From Pseudomonas sp. JQ170C (GTDB lineage Bacteria; Pseudomonadota; Gammaproteobacteria; Pseudomonadales; Pseudomonadaceae): 64,000 bases of DNA. The stretch lies in contig NZ_CP141608.1 in assembly GCF_035581345.1 (NCBI RefSeq), positions 5,486,501-5,550,500 of the forward strand, written 5' to 3'. Positions 6,938 to 16,452 of this stretch are shown here, one piece after another. The translations under genes and the position numbers were made by a program. Each line of letters opens with the position of its first letter. The first letter of the stretch is position 1. Below the pieces are notes generated by a model, which saw nothing but the letters and a program-made list of their open reading frames with translations, searched no databases and was not told the origin of the DNA.

Positions 6938-9304
6938 ATGCCCACCTCCCTTCGACATCTCACCCTCGACAATGGCCTGCAGGTCACCCTGCGCCATGCG
7001 CCGCAGCTAAAGCGCTGTGCCGCGGCAATGCGGGTCATGGCAGGCAGTCATGACGCGCCACGCGCCTATGCCGGCCTCGCACACTTTCTTGAACACCTGC
7101 TGTTTCTCGGCAACGAGCGCTTCGGCCTCGATGACGGCCTGATGCGCTACGTGCAACGCCATGGCGGCCAGGTGAATGCCAGCACCCGCGAGCGCACCAC
7201 CGATTACTTTTTCGAGGTGCCCCAGGCGGCATTTGCCGGGGGGCTGGAGCGCTTGTGCGAGATGCTGGCCCGGCCCTCGTTCGAGCTGCAAGCCCAGGCG
7301 CGTGAACGCGAAGTCATCCATGCCGAGTTCATCGCCTGGTCACGCAATGCCCAGGCTCAGGCGCAGTTCGCACTTTTGCAGGCCGTTTCCAAGCGCCATC
7401 CCTTGAGCGGTTTCCAGGCGGGAAACCGCTACAGCCTGCCGATCCACAGTGCCGATTTTCAGGCAGCGCTGCAGGGCTTTCACCAGCGCTACTACCAAGC
7501 CGGTCAGATGACCTTGAGCCTGTGCGGGCCGCAAAGCCTCGACGCGCTGGAAACAATGGCGACCCGCGTAGCAAGCCAGCTAGCGGCAGGTCAGAAAGTG
7601 CTTCAGCAACCGCCACCGCCGCTTGTCGACCCAGTACTGGAGGCGACGCTGAACGGGGCTCAATTGGAGCTGTTGCAGGCCGTGGAGAATCTGCCCGCCG
7701 GCACGGAGCAGGCCATCGACTTTCTCACCACCTGGCTGACCGATACCCGGCCCGGCGGCGTACTCGCAGCACTGCGCGAACGCGGCTGGGCACACGCCGT
7801 TGAATGCTCGGCGCTGTACTGCTTTGCCGGCCAGGCGCTGCTGCACACGCGCCTGACGCTCAGCGATGTGGCCATCGCCGATGATGCCAAAGCCTTGCTG
7901 AACGACTGGCTAAGGTTTTTCCGTGACGCCGACTGGGCCGCGCTGAATGAAGAATATGCGGGGCTGCAGCGCTGCCGTGCCCAGGCCGCGACAGCGCTCG
8001 ACCTCGCCCGCCGCGACAGCACCGCGCAACCCTATTGCGCACTCACCGAGCAAGGCCGAACAGCCTTGCGCGCCTTGCTCGACACACTGCTGCAAAACAC
8101 CTCGCCACCGAGCCACGAAGCATGGCAACTGCCCGCCCCCGAACCGCTGCTCAACCCGCAACGTCCCGACACCACCGCGTGCACGCCAACCGTGGGTTTG
8201 ACCTGGAGTCCGATACTGCCTTCCGTGCGCCAGCATGGCGTGGTGTACCTGCGCTGGCAGCTCACGTCGGCCCTGCGCGAGCCTTTGTGGCATGTCCTCG
8301 ACCGCGCCTTGCAGCCGCTGCGCGAGCGTGCGGCCAGGGCTGCGGTGCAACTGCAGTTCGACACCACTGGCGAGTTCTGGCAACTGCGCTGCGCGGGAGT
8401 GCCGGCGGCCGTCATTGTGGTGATCCAGGAAGTGATGGCCGTGCTGCCCCTGCCTCAGGCCAGCAGTTGGCTCACCGAGGCAATCGCCGAGCCTGATTCG
8501 ATGCCGATCCGTGCCTTGATCAAGCAACTGCCGGAGCAGCTCGTTAGCCAGCATCAGGGGCCTTTACCCGCCTGTGCACTCAGCCAAAGCGATCTGGATG
8601 CCTTGTGGACACACGCCACTTGGCAGGCCCTGGCTACCGGCTTCGATGAACTCATGCAACAGGCGCTCAATCGTGTGTTGCAGGCAGTCCCCGGACAGCC
8701 GGGTGCGCAGCGTGCCGTGACCGTCGCTCCCGTTCGCCGCTGGCAGATGCTGCCGCCGCCTGCCAGTGAGCAGGCACTGCTGCTGCTCTGCCCGGTACCG
8801 GCGAGCGACGAAGCCTGCGCGCGGCTACTGGCGCAGCAGGTCCAGGGCCCGTTCTACCAGCGCCTGCGCGTCGACCTGCAATTGGGTTATGCCGTGTTCA
8901 GCGCCTTCCGTCAGGTGCACGGCTGCAGTGGCCTGCTGTTTGGCGTGCAGTCTCCCAGCGCCAGCCATGCGCAGATCCTCGGCCATATCGAGGCCTTTCT
9001 CGCCGCGCTGCCTGCGAAACTGAACTGCACAGCCGAGACTCGTCAGGCCCTGGCCGAGCAATGGGAAGAAGCCACGATGAGCAATAACGAGGTGGCCGAG
9101 TGGGCCTGGCAGGCGCATCTGGCGGGGCAGCCGGGCGCACGACTGGAGGATTTGCAGGCGGCCATACTCGCCACCGGTGAAGACCAACTGCAGCGATTGG
9201 CCGCGGACTTGCAGCAAGCCACTGGCGGTTGGCTATGCCTGGCCAATGGTCCCGCGCCCACCCGGGACTGGCACACCAACCGCTCATTATTACCGAACAT
9301 GTAA
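6938..9304 (+). CDS. pqqF: PqqF, M16 zinc protease linked to PQQ synthesis (788 aa)
   Basis: The M16 inverted zinc motif HFLEH is at residues 49-53, with the third ligand region EREVIHAEF about 75 residues later, as in pitrilysin-type enzymes. The second half is the inactive M16 partner domain. PqqF is thought to trim the cross-linked PqqA peptide. Its position immediately upstream of pqqA, 140 bases away, is the usual pseudomonad arrangement. No signal peptide, so cytosolic. A separate promoter region precedes pqqA, so pqqF is probably expressed at a lower level than pqqA. Confidence 0.92.
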   Translation: MPTSLRHLTLDNGLQVTLRHAPQLKRCAAAMRVMAGSHDAPRAYAGLAHFLEHLLFLGNERFGLDDGLMRYVQRHGGQVNASTRERTTDYFFEVPQAAFAGGLERLCEMLARPSFELQAQAREREVIHAEFIAWSRNAQAQAQFALLQAVSKRHPLSGFQAGNRYSLPIHSADFQAALQGFHQRYYQAGQMTLSLCGPQSLDALETMATRVASQLAAGQKVLQQPPPPLVDPVLEATLNGAQLELLQAVENLPAGTEQAIDFLTTWLTDTRPGGVLAALRERGWAHAVECSALYCFAGQALLHTRLTLSDVAIADDAKALLNDWLRFFRDADWAALNEEYAGLQRCRAQAATALDLARRDSTAQPYCALTEQGRTALRALLDTLLQNTSPPSHEAWQLPAPEPLLNPQRPDTTACTPTVGLTWSPILPSVRQHGVVYLRWQLTSALREPLWHVLDRALQPLRERAARAAVQLQFDTTGEFWQLRCAGVPAAVIVVIQEVMAVLPLPQASSWLTEAIAEPDSMPIRALIKQLPEQLVSQHQGPLPACALSQSDLDALWTHATWQALATGFDELMQQALNRVLQAVPGQPGAQRAVTVAPVRRWQMLPPPASEQALLLLCPVPASDEACARLLAQQVQGPFYQRLRVDLQLGYAVFSAFRQVHGCSGLLFGVQSPSASHAQILGHIEAFLAALPAKLNCTAETRQALAEQWEEATMSNNEVAEWAWQAHLAGQPGARLEDLQAAILATGEDQLQRLAADLQQATGGWLCLANGPAPTRDWHTNRSLLPNM

Positions 9305-9375
9305 CAGCGTTTATCGCAGGTTTAACCATTCAGTCCGTATTTTTTAGTAAGATAGCGCAATCCCGGCTATTGGAA

Positions 9376-9393
9376 CCCCTCACCCGGAGGGTG
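9376..9393 (+). promoter_or_regulatory. pqqA leader with two mutually exclusive small hairpins
   Basis: CCCTC (9377-9381) can pair with GAGGG (9387-9391), or CACCC (9381-9385) with GGGTG (9389-9393); the two stems share bases. They lie about 50 bases before the pqqA start, in an untranslated stretch following a TAAGAT hexamer near 9350 that could be a -10. A regulatory role is only inferred. Confidence 0.3.
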
Positions 9394-9444
9394 GACTAAG
9401 TAAGTAGCTGCCAAACCCCAGACCTATCCGGAAGGAGTAATTCC

Positions 9445-9516
9445 ATGTGGACCAAACCTGCTTACACTGACCTGCGTATTGGCTTTGAAGTGACCATGTA
9501 TTTCGCAAGCCGCTGA
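9445..9516 (+). CDS. pqqA: PqqA, 23-residue PQQ precursor peptide
   Basis: The peptide begins [11 protein letters not shown] and carries the EVTMY core, in which Glu15 and Tyr19 supply the carbon skeleton of PQQ. PqqE cross-links the two side chains on the PqqD chaperone, and PqqF/PqqB/PqqC complete the cofactor. GGAAGGAG lies eight bases before the ATG, a strong site for a short, highly translated gene. A terminator-like hairpin follows 16 bases after the stop, which would give excess pqqA message over pqqB-E. Confidence 0.98.
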   Translation: MWTKPAYTDLRIGFEVTMYFASR

Positions 9517-9532
9517 GTCTGCTTGCGGTACA

Positions 9533-9559
9533 ACGCCTCGGTCAGCCGGGGCGTTTTTA
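9533..9559 (+). terminator. Intrinsic terminator/attenuator between pqqA and pqqB
   Basis: Nine-pair stem ACGCCTCGG / CCGGGGCGT (9533-9541 with 9546-9554, one G-T pair), a four-base loop, then TTTTA. Partial read-through here would explain co-expression of pqqB-E at lower level than pqqA. Confidence 0.85.
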
Positions 9560-9583
9560 TTTCAAGACGCGGCAGGAGTGGCC

Positions 9584-10495
9584 ATGTACATCCAGATTTT
9601 AGGTTCTGCCGCCGGTGGCGGGTTTCCGCAGTGGAACTGCAACTGCGTGAACTGCAAAGGCTTTCGCGAAGGTACCTTGCGCGCCACGGCGCGGACCCAG
9701 TCGTCGATCGCCCTCTCTGACGACGGCGTCCACTGGGTACTGTGCAACGCATCGCCGGATATCCGTGCGCAACTGCAGAGTTTTGCACCGATGCAGCCAG
9801 CCCGTGCCCTGCGCGACAGCGGTATCGACGCCATCGTCCTGCTCGACAGCCAGATCGACCACACCACGGGCCTCTTGAGCCTGCGCGAAGGCTGCCCGCA
9901 TCAGGTCTGGTGCACCGAGATGGTCCATCAAGACCTGACCACCGGCTTCCCCCTGTTCACCATGCTCAGTCACTGGAACGGCGGGCTTGAGTGGAACCGC
10001 ATCGAGCTTGAAGGCAGCTTCGTCATCGACGCCTGCCCTAGCCTGCGTTTCACACCCTTCCCCCTGCGCAGCGCGGCGCCGCCCTACTCGCCCCACCGCT
10101 TCGACCCGCACCCGGGCGACAACCTCGGGCTGATGGTCGAAGACCTGCGCACCGGCGGCAAACTCTTCTATGCCCCAGGCCTGGGCCAGGTCGACGACAA
10201 CCTGCTGCAGATGATGCGCGCGGCCGACTGCCTGCTGGTCGACGGCACCCTCTGGGAAGATGATGAGATGCAGCGCCGCGGTGTCGGCACCCGCACCGGG
10301 CGGGAGATGGGCCACCTGGCCCAGAACGGCCCGGGCGGCATGCTCGAGGTACTGGAAAGCTTCCCTGTGCAGCGCAAGGTACTTATCCACATCAACAACA
10401 CCAACCCGATCCTCGATGAAGACTCGGCCGAGCGCGCCGAGCTGGACCGACGCGGCGTCGAAGTGGCCTTCGACGGCATGAGCATCGAGCTGTAG
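9584..10495 (+). CDS. pqqB: PqqB, metallo-beta-lactamase-fold PQQ biosynthesis protein (303 aa)
   Basis: The N-terminal [17 protein letters not shown] is the PqqB signature, including a CNCxxC cysteine cluster. [10 protein letters not shown] replaces the usual HxHxDH metal motif of the fold. PqqB is reported to act as an iron-dependent hydroxylase on the Glu-Tyr intermediate; older work suggested PQQ export. The ATG at 9584 has CAGGAG six bases upstream and is preferred to a GTG two codons earlier. It follows the pqqA attenuator by 25 bases. A REP pair separates it from pqqC. Confidence 0.95.
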   Translation: MYIQILGSAAGGGFPQWNCNCVNCKGFREGTLRATARTQSSIALSDDGVHWVLCNASPDIRAQLQSFAPMQPARALRDSGIDAIVLLDSQIDHTTGLLSLREGCPHQVWCTEMVHQDLTTGFPLFTMLSHWNGGLEWNRIELEGSFVIDACPSLRFTPFPLRSAAPPYSPHRFDPHPGDNLGLMVEDLRTGGKLFYAPGLGQVDDNLLQMMRAADCLLVDGTLWEDDEMQRRGVGTRTGREMGHLAQNGPGGMLEVLESFPVQRKVLIHINNTNPILDEDSAERAELDRRGVEVAFDGMSIEL

Positions 10496-10501
10496 GGCGC
10501 T

Positions 10502-10587
10502 GCAGGAGCGGGCTTGTCCCGCGAACACCGGCCAAGCCGGTGCCATGAGCCACGGTACATGCTTCGCGGGGCAAGCCCGCTCCTACA
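10502..10587 (+). repeat. REP pair inside the pqq operon, between pqqB and pqqC
   Basis: Two opposed REP copies (10502-10525, with one altered core base, and 10564-10587) fill most of the 136-base pqqB-pqqC gap. They could form a stable hairpin that protects upstream mRNA or lowers downstream expression. Confidence 0.93.
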
Positions 10588-10631
10588 GGTGGCGCATCAT
10601 GCCGCGATATCGCATTACAGGAGTCCGCTAA

Positions 10632-11387
10632 ATGAGCGACGCAACGCCGATGTCCCCTGCCGAATTCGAGCAGGCCCTGCGCGCCAAGGGTGCGTACTAC
10701 CACATCCATCACCCCTACCATGTAGCGATGTATGAGGGCCGCGCCAGCCGCGAGCAGATCCAGGGCTGGGTCGCCAACCGGTTCTATTACCAGGTGAACA
10801 TCCCGATGAAGGACGCTGCGATCCTGGCCAACTGCCCGGACCGCGAAGTCCGCCGCGAGTGGATTCAGCGCCTGCTCGACCATGACGGCGCGCCCGGTGA
10901 AGACGGCGGCATCGAGGCCTGGCTGCGCCTGGGCCAGGCGGTTGGCCTGGACCCGGACCAGCTGCGTTCCCAGGAGCTGGTACTTCCCGGTGTGCGCTTC
11001 GCTGTCGACGCCTATGTCAACTTTGCCCGCCGTGCCAGTTGGCAAGAGGCGGCCAGCAGCTCGCTGACCGAGCTGTTCGCCCCGCAGATCCACCAGTCCC
11101 GCCTGGACAGCTGGCCGCAGCACTATCCCTGGATCGACCCGGCCGGCTACGCGTACTTCCGCACCCGTCTGGGCCAGGCCCGCCGCGATGTGGAGCACGG
11201 GCTGGCGATCACCCTGCAGCACTACACTACAGTTGAGGGCCAGCAGCGCATGCTGGAGATCCTGCAGTTCAAGCTCGACATTCTCTGGAGCATGCTCGAC
11301 GCCATGAGCATGGCCTATGAACTGAACCGCCCGCCCTATCACAGTGTCACCAGTGAGCGGGTCTGGCACAAAGGAATCGCCCTATGA
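10632..11387 (+). CDS. pqqC: PqqC, pyrroloquinoline-quinone synthase (251 aa)
   Basis: PqqC carries out the last step, ring closure and eight-electron oxidation of AHQQ to PQQ, without metal or other cofactor. The sequence is full length, belongs to the TenA/haem-oxygenase-like helical family, and retains the YYHIHHPYH and NRFYYQ segments that line the active site. The start is an ATG in an ACAGGAGTCCGCTAA context. Its stop overlaps the pqqD start (ATGA), so translation is coupled. Confidence 0.96.
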   Translation: MSDATPMSPAEFEQALRAKGAYYHIHHPYHVAMYEGRASREQIQGWVANRFYYQVNIPMKDAAILANCPDREVRREWIQRLLDHDGAPGEDGGIEAWLRLGQAVGLDPDQLRSQELVLPGVRFAVDAYVNFARRASWQEAASSSLTELFAPQIHQSRLDSWPQHYPWIDPAGYAYFRTRLGQARRDVEHGLAITLQHYTTVEGQQRMLEILQFKLDILWSMLDAMSMAYELNRPPYHSVTSERVWHKGIAL

Positions 11388-11659
11388 GTTTCGATCGCGC
11401 GCAAATCCCGAAATGGCGCCCGGGCTACCGCTTCCAGTACGAACCGGCGCAAAAGGCCCATGTGCTGCTTTACCCCGAGGGCATGATCAAGCTCAACGAG
11501 AGTGCCGCGCTGATCGGCGGGCTGATCGACGGCCAGCGGGATGTGGCGGCGATCATTGCCGAGCTCGACAAGCAGTTTCCTGGTGTACCCGAGCTCGGTG
11601 ACGACATCGAGCAATTCATGGAGGTCGCCCGTGCCGAACACTGGATCGTCCTTGAGTGA
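11384..11659 (+). CDS. pqqD: PqqD, peptide chaperone for PqqA (91 aa)
   Basis: PqqD is a RiPP recognition element that binds PqqA and presents it to PqqE. The sequence shows the conserved [16 protein letters not shown] start and a winged-helix-like remainder including LNESAALIG and LIDGQRDV. It overlaps pqqC by four bases and pqqE by 29, so the three proteins are co-translated. No odd features. Confidence 0.95.
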   Translation: MSFDRAQIPKWRPGYRFQYEPAQKAHVLLYPEGMIKLNESAALIGGLIDGQRDVAAIIAELDKQFPGVPELGDDIEQFMEVARAEHWIVLE

Positions 11660-12791
11660 AGTACCGGCCAAGCCGGAAGTCGGCCTGCCGCTGTGGCTGC
11701 TCGCCGAGCTGACCTACCGCTGCCCGCTGCAATGCCCGTACTGCTCCAACCCCCTGGACTTCGCCGCCCAGGGCCAGGAGCTGAGCACCGAGCAATGGTT
11801 CAAGGTCATGGCCGAGGCCCGGGAGATGGGTGCGGCGCAGCTGGGCTTTTCCGGCGGCGAGCCGCTGGTGCGCCAGGACCTGGCCGAGCTGATCGGCGAA
11901 GGGCGGCGCCTGGGCTACTACACCAACCTGATCACCTCCGGCATCGGCTTGACCGAGCAGAAGATCGCAGCCTTCAAGGAAGCCGGCCTGGACCATATCC
12001 AGATCAGCTTCCAGGCCAGCGACGAGCAGGTGAACAACCTACTGGCCGGCTCGAAAAAGGCCTTCGCGCAGAAGCTGGAAATGGCCCGGGCGGTAAAGGC
12101 CCACGGCTATCCGATGGTGCTGAACTTCGTCACCCACCGGCACAACATCGACAAGATCGACCGCATCATCGAGCTGTGCATTGCCCTTGAAGCCGACTTT
12201 GTCGAGCTGGCCACCTGCCAGTTCTATGGCTGGGCGCACCTGAACCGTGTCGGCCTGCTGCCGACGCGCGCGCAGCTCGAACGCGCCGAACGCATCACCA
12301 ACGAGTACCGGGAAAAGCTCGCTGCCGCCGGCAACCCGTGCAAGCTGATCTTCGTCACCCCGGACTATTACGAAGAACGCCCCAAAGCCTGCATGAACGG
12401 CTGGGGCAGCGTGTTCCTAACCGTCACTCCCGACGGCACGGCCTTGCCCTGCCACGGCGCCCGCCAGTTGCCGGTGCAATTCCCCAACGTGCGCGATCAC
12501 AGCATGCAGCACATCTGGTACGACTCCTTCGGCTTCAACCGTTTTCGCGGTTACGACTGGATGCCCGAGCCGTGCCGCTCCTGTGATGAAAAGGAAAAGG
12601 ACTTCGGCGGCTGTCGCTGCCAGGCCTTCATGCTCACCGGCGATGCCAGCAATGCCGACCCGGTGTGCGCCAAATCGGCCGAACACGGCATCATCCTCAA
12701 GACGCGCGAGGAAGCCGAGCACGCCCAGTTGAACATCGACGAGCTGACTTTCCGCAATGAGCGTAACTCCCGTGTCATCGCCCGTGGTTGA
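11631..12791 (+). CDS. pqqE: PqqE, radical SAM/SPASM enzyme cross-linking PqqA (386 aa)
   Basis: The radical SAM cluster motif CPLQCPYC has cysteines at residues 31, 35 and 38. A C-terminal SPASM region ([37 protein letters not shown]) supplies ligands for auxiliary clusters. PqqE makes the Glu-Tyr carbon-carbon bond in PqqA. The GTG at 11631 is chosen because GGAGG lies six bases upstream within pqqD; the longer reading frame upstream is only pqqD sequence in another frame. The 3' end overlaps the next peptidase gene by 35 bases. Confidence 0.95.
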   Translation: MPNTGSSLSEVPAKPEVGLPLWLLAELTYRCPLQCPYCSNPLDFAAQGQELSTEQWFKVMAEAREMGAAQLGFSGGEPLVRQDLAELIGEGRRLGYYTNLITSGIGLTEQKIAAFKEAGLDHIQISFQASDEQVNNLLAGSKKAFAQKLEMARAVKAHGYPMVLNFVTHRHNIDKIDRIIELCIALEADFVELATCQFYGWAHLNRVGLLPTRAQLERAERITNEYREKLAAAGNPCKLIFVTPDYYEERPKACMNGWGSVFLTVTPDGTALPCHGARQLPVQFPNVRDHSMQHIWYDSFGFNRFRGYDWMPEPCRSCDEKEKDFGGCRCQAFMLTGDASNADPVCAKSAEHGIILKTREEAEHAQLNIDELTFRNERNSRVIARG

Positions 12792-14592
12792 GCGGTTCAG
12801 TGCCGAGCAGGCGGTAGCCGCCGGCACCGACTTCGCCGAGTTGCGGGTTGGGCCTCAGGGCCTGTTCTGGAACGAATTTCGCCCCCGCGATGGTGCCTGC
12901 AGGATTTGGCACTGGCGCAATGACCAGGCCCATTGCCTGACCCCCGATGGCTTCAGCGTACGCAGCCGGGTGTATGAATACGGCGGCGGCAGTTTCTGCC
13001 TGAGCGACAGCGGCCTGGTGTTCGTCAACGAGGCCGATCAGCAGCTCTACACCCAGGACCTGACCGGTGGATTGCCCCAACCGCTCACCCAGGGGCAATG
13101 CCGCTATGGCGACCTGCGCTGGGCCAACGGGCAAGTGCTGGCCGTGGAAGAAACCCATACCGCCGAGCAGGTCGAGCATCGCCTGGTGGCCATCAGCGCC
13201 AGCCAGCGCGAGGTGCTGGCCGAAGGTGCTGACTTCTATGCATCGCCCACGCTCAGCGCCGATGGCACGCGACTGGCCTGGGTCGAGTGGAGTCGCCCCG
13301 AGCAGCCCTGGACCGCCACCCGCCTGTTCTGCTGCGAGCGCGTGAGTGACGGGCAATGGACGCCGCCACATTGCATCGCTGGCGACCTCGGGCCGGCGCA
13401 ATCGCTGCAGCAACCTCGTTTCGATGATCGTGGCCGCCTGTATTGCCTGTCTGATCACAATGGCTACTGGCAACCCTGGGGCGAAACCGCACAGGGCTGG
13501 TCGGCGTTGCCTGCCGCGCAGGCCGACCATGCCGCAGCGCCCTGGCAACTGGGTGCCAGCACCTGGCTGCCCGTGGCTGAGCAGCATTACCTGGCGACCT
13601 GGCTTGAAGACGGCTTCAGTCGCCTGGGTGTGCGCCATGTCGATGGCACGGGAGAAAACATCGAGGTCGGCTACAGCCGCCTGCGCTGTCTGGACCTGGA
13701 TCAGGACCACCTCTACGCCATTGCCGCCTCACCGGTCAGCCCACCCGCCGTCATTGCCATCAACCGCCACAACCACCAGGTGCAGGTGTTGGCCGGTGGC
13801 GTACCGCCGTTGCCGGCCGAACGCATCAGCCAGCCGCAGTCCCTGCGCTACAGCAGTGGCGACGGCATCGCACACGGTTTTTTCTACCCGGCCATCGGCG
13901 CAGCAGAACGCCCGCCGTTGGTGGTGTTCGTCCACGGCGGCCCGACCTCGGCCTGCTACCCGGCGCTCGACCCTCGCATCCAGTACTGGACCCAGCGCGG
14001 CTTCGCCGTGGCCGACCTGAACTACCGGGGCAGCAGCGGCTATGGCCGCGCGTACCGCCAGGCCCTGCACCTGCGCTGGGGCGAGATTGATGTCGAAGAT
14101 GCCTGCGCGGTGGTCAGTTACCTGGCCGAACGCGGGCTGATCGACCCGGCCCAGGCCTTTATCCGCGGCGGCAGCGCTGGTGGCTACACCACACTTTGCG
14201 CCCTGGCGTTCCACAACGTCTTCCGTGCCGGCGCCAGCCTCTATGGCGTCAGCGATCCCCAGGCCCTGGCGCGGGCCACACACAAGTTCGAGGGTGACTA
14301 CCTGGACTGGCTGATCGGCGACCCGCTCAAGGATGCCGAACGCTACCGGCAACGCACACCGTTGCTGCACGCGGCGCAGATCAAAGTGCCGGTGATCTTC
14401 TTCCAGGGCGAACTGGATGCCGTCGTGGTCCCTGAACAGACCCGTTCGATGCTGGCTGCGCTCAAGGCCAATGGCATCCGTGCCGAAGGACATTTCTACC
14501 CTTCGGAACGCCATGGATTTCGCACGGCGGCTAATCTGGCGCATGCGCTGGAGGAGGAGTGGAAGTTTTATCGGCGGGTGCTGGACAGTTAG
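12757..14592 (+). CDS. S9-family peptidase linked to the pqq operon (611 aa)
   Basis: A prolyl-oligopeptidase architecture: an N-terminal seven-bladed propeller-like region (about 1-360), then an alpha/beta-hydrolase domain. The catalytic triad is readable as Ser473 (RGGSAGGYT), Asp554 (GELDAVV) and His586 (SERHGF). It overlaps pqqE and ends the operon before a REP pair. A similar peptidase follows pqqE in P. aeruginosa, where I recall the name pqqH, so a role in digesting or releasing PqqA-derived peptide is plausible but not shown. The start is uncertain: the ATG at 12757 has a weak ribosome site, and a GTG five codons later is possible. Confidence 0.85.
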   Translation: MSVTPVSSPVVERFSAEQAVAAGTDFAELRVGPQGLFWNEFRPRDGACRIWHWRNDQAHCLTPDGFSVRSRVYEYGGGSFCLSDSGLVFVNEADQQLYTQDLTGGLPQPLTQGQCRYGDLRWANGQVLAVEETHTAEQVEHRLVAISASQREVLAEGADFYASPTLSADGTRLAWVEWSRPEQPWTATRLFCCERVSDGQWTPPHCIAGDLGPAQSLQQPRFDDRGRLYCLSDHNGYWQPWGETAQGWSALPAAQADHAAAPWQLGASTWLPVAEQHYLATWLEDGFSRLGVRHVDGTGENIEVGYSRLRCLDLDQDHLYAIAASPVSPPAVIAINRHNHQVQVLAGGVPPLPAERISQPQSLRYSSGDGIAHGFFYPAIGAAERPPLVVFVHGGPTSACYPALDPRIQYWTQRGFAVADLNYRGSSGYGRAYRQALHLRWGEIDVEDACAVVSYLAERGLIDPAQAFIRGGSAGGYTTLCALAFHNVFRAGASLYGVSDPQALARATHKFEGDYLDWLIGDPLKDAERYRQRTPLLHAAQIKVPVIFFQGELDAVVVPEQTRSMLAALKANGIRAEGHFYPSERHGFRTAANLAHALEEEWKFYRRVLDS

Positions 14593-14596
14593 GCCT

Positions 14597-14640
14597 CTCG
14601 CGGGGCAAGCCCGCTCCTACCGGAGCGGGCTTGCCCCGCG
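14597..14640 (+). repeat. REP pair, closely spaced
   Basis: Two opposed REP copies abut with no spacer (14597-14620 and 14621-14640). They form an almost perfect 20-base inverted repeat between the convergent S9 peptidase and YqaE-family genes, and probably serve as a two-way transcript end. Confidence 0.95.
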
Positions 14641-14647
14641 GTTTCGC

Positions 14648-14806
14648 TTATCGTTTGGCGATGATGTACACCGCATGCACGATCCCCGGGATGTACCCCA
14701 GCAGCGTCAGCAGAATGTTGAGCCAGAAGGCGCCGCCGAAGCCGACCTGCAGGAAGACGCCCAGCGGCGGCAGCAGAATGGCGATGATGATGCGGATAAA
14801 GTCCAT
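14648..14806 (-). CDS. Pmp3/YqaE-family small membrane protein (52 aa)
   Basis: Reading the minus strand from the ATG at 14806 gives MDFIRIIIAILLPPLGVFLQ, then a GFGGAFWLNILLTLLGYIPG segment and a VHAVYIIAKR end. This is the Pmp3/YqaE proteolipid signature: two membrane helices joined by a short polar loop. Members are stress-related inner-membrane peptides thought to affect membrane potential. AAGGGAG lies eight bases before the start. The gene is convergent with the S9 peptidase, with the REP pair between them. Confidence 0.93.
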   Translation of the reverse strand: MDFIRIIIAILLPPLGVFLQVGFGGAFWLNILLTLLGYIPGIVHAVYIIAKR

Positions 14807-14879
14807 GGGCAGCTCCCTTCAGTGATGTACAACAACTGACTGTAGCGCTGCGCCGGGGTTCAACGCGTCATGCGTGGAC

Positions 14880-14918
14880 AAAAAAACGCCCCAGGCCAAA
14901 AACTTCAGGCCCGGGGCG
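14880..14918 (-). terminator. Terminator of the minus-strand aminotransferase gene
   Basis: On the minus strand, CGCCCC pairs with GGGGCG (14913-14918 with 14887-14892) and is extended by GGCC/GGCC inside the loop, followed by a run of seven T. It lies about 50 bases beyond the aminotransferase stop codon. Confidence 0.85.
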
Positions 14919-14966
14919 ATGCGCAGGAACGCGAGACGGTTCGGTTACTTCACTGAACGTGAGAAA

Positions 14967-16247
14967 TCAGGCAGTGGCTTCACGCCGCTGGTGTTGCTGT
15001 GCCGCGTGCACGCGGGCAAAGGCCCGGGCCAGGCGCAGGAGCATTTCATCGATGTTGCCCTTGCTCACCGTCAGTGCCGGCGAGAAGCGCACTACATCCG
15101 GTTGAGGGGCATTGAGCAGCAAGCCTTCCTGGAGGGCGGCCTTTACCAGCTCGTCGGCGTTGTCTTCGCTCAGTTGCAACGCCCACAGCAGGCCCTGGCC
15201 GCGTACCTGGTTCTGGGCATAGCGACCGGCCAGGCGGCTCAAGCCATCGCGCAGATGCCGACCGGAATCCCGAACCTGCTCGAAAAAGCCCGGTTCCAGT
15301 ACGGTTTGCAGTACGGCGAGGCCTGCCGCACTCATCAGCGCATTGCCGTGATGACTGCCCTCAAGCTCACCCGCTTCAGCGCAACAGGCACTGCCACGGG
15401 CCAGCAAGGCCGCCAGTGGCACGCCGCCACCCAGGCCCTTGCCCAGGGTGATGATGTCGGCGCGCACGTCGTAGGTTTCTTCGGCCAGCAGCGCCCCGCA
15501 GCGGCCGACACCGGTCTGCACTTCATCGAGAATCAGCAGAATCCCGAGTTCGCGGCACAGGCGTTCGACACCTTTGAGGTACTCCGCCGTGGCGGGAATC
15601 ACCCCGGCCTCTCCCTGGATCGGTTCCAGCATGATCGCTACGGTGCGTGAGTCGACCGCCGCATGCAGCGCGTCGAGATCGTTGAAGGGCACCTTGCTGA
15701 AGCCCGGCAGCCCCGGCTCGCACCGGTTGCACGGCGACGGGTCGGAGGCCGACAGCGCGCCCAGGCTGCGACCATGGCAGCTCTGGCTGGCGGTAATGAT
15801 GTGGTAGGCGCCGTTGCGATGCAGTTGCCCCCACTTGCGCGCCAGCTTGATCGCCCCTTCGCAGGCTTCGGCACCGCTGTTGAGCAGGTAGGCCTGGTCG
15901 CTGCCGGTACTCTCGCACAGGCGATTGACCAGGGTCAGCAAGCCACGGTTATGAAAGCCCGCACCCGGATTGATCAGCGCCTGGGCCTGGCCGCTCAAGG
16001 CCTTGACCAGCACGTTGGGGCTGTGGCCCAGGCTGTTGACCGCGCAGCCCTGGGTGAAGTCCAGGTAGGCATGGCCTTCGCTGTCCCACAGCCAGGAACC
16101 CTGGCCACGCACGAACACCTGGGGCGCACGCTCGGTAGCGGGCATCAGGCAGTCGCGAGACAGCTCTTCGCTGGCTGGCCGCGCCACTGGCGCGACCTTG
16201 CGCTCGGCCACGACCTGCGCCGAGCGCCGCAAATTGAAAAGGTTCAT
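14967..16247 (-). CDS. Class III PLP aminotransferase, acetylornithine/omega-amino-acid type (426 aa)
   Basis: Family III landmarks occur in order: NSGAEACEGAIKLARK (phosphate-binding), ILDEVQTGVGRCG (PLP-ring Asp) and ITLGKGLGGGVPLAALL (Schiff-base Lys). The length fits ArgD/ornithine-type enzymes, but a DPSPCNRCEPGLPGF insert is unusual, and no arginine genes are nearby. It is probably a catabolic omega-aminotransferase rather than ArgD. The ATG at 16247 is chosen with GGAGG ten bases upstream. A LysR-type gene is transcribed divergently, 203 bases away, the common layout for a regulator and its target. The substrate cannot be read from sequence. Confidence 0.85.
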   Translation of the reverse strand: MNLFNLRRSAQVVAERKVAPVARPASEELSRDCLMPATERAPQVFVRGQGSWLWDSEGHAYLDFTQGCAVNSLGHSPNVLVKALSGQAQALINPGAGFHNRGLLTLVNRLCESTGSDQAYLLNSGAEACEGAIKLARKWGQLHRNGAYHIITASQSCHGRSLGALSASDPSPCNRCEPGLPGFSKVPFNDLDALHAAVDSRTVAIMLEPIQGEAGVIPATAEYLKGVERLCRELGILLILDEVQTGVGRCGALLAEETYDVRADIITLGKGLGGGVPLAALLARGSACCAEAGELEGSHHGNALMSAAGLAVLQTVLEPGFFEQVRDSGRHLRDGLSRLAGRYAQNQVRGQGLLWALQLSEDNADELVKAALQEGLLLNAPQPDVVRFSPALTVSKGNIDEMLLRLARAFARVHAAQQHQRREATA

Positions 16248-16340
16248 GGGTGAAGCGCCTCCGGCGACAGGCAAAACGGGCGTGAAGTGCCCCGCCACGT
16301 TTTTTTGCCTTTCCTATGTAACCGCAATCCAACGTACACG

Positions 16341-16381
16341 GTATTCATCGCGCCTTCTGGCCCTGTAAACCTTGTGAATAC
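16341..16381. promoter_or_regulatory. Candidate LysR operator: inverted GTATTCA/TGAATAC
   Basis: GTATTCA at 16341-16347 and TGAATAC at 16375-16381 are perfect inverted halves 27 bases apart, in the centre of the 203-base divergent intergenic region. The spacing is longer than a single T-N11-A box, so it may be two dimers' half-sites or chance. Confidence 0.3.
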
Positions 16382-16437
16382 GGGATAGACTAGGCTTCTT
16401 GCAGGCCAACGGCCATTTGGTTTTTCGAGCTTTTTTG

Positions 16438-16452
16438 ATAAGTATTTCTTAT
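16438..16452. promoter_or_regulatory. T-N11-A box overlapping the LysR start codon
   Basis: ATAAG-TATTT-CTTAT is a perfect inverted repeat with the T-N11-A form typical of LysR-family sites. Its right arm includes the first two bases of the ATG at 16451. If bound, it would allow autorepression by direct blocking. Confidence 0.4.

Noticed and set aside
10383..10391. TTATCCACA within pqqB (and again near 31958 in srkA) as functional DnaA boxes
   Set aside because: Both are read in coding sequence as Leu-Ile-His codons and stand alone, so chance is sufficient.
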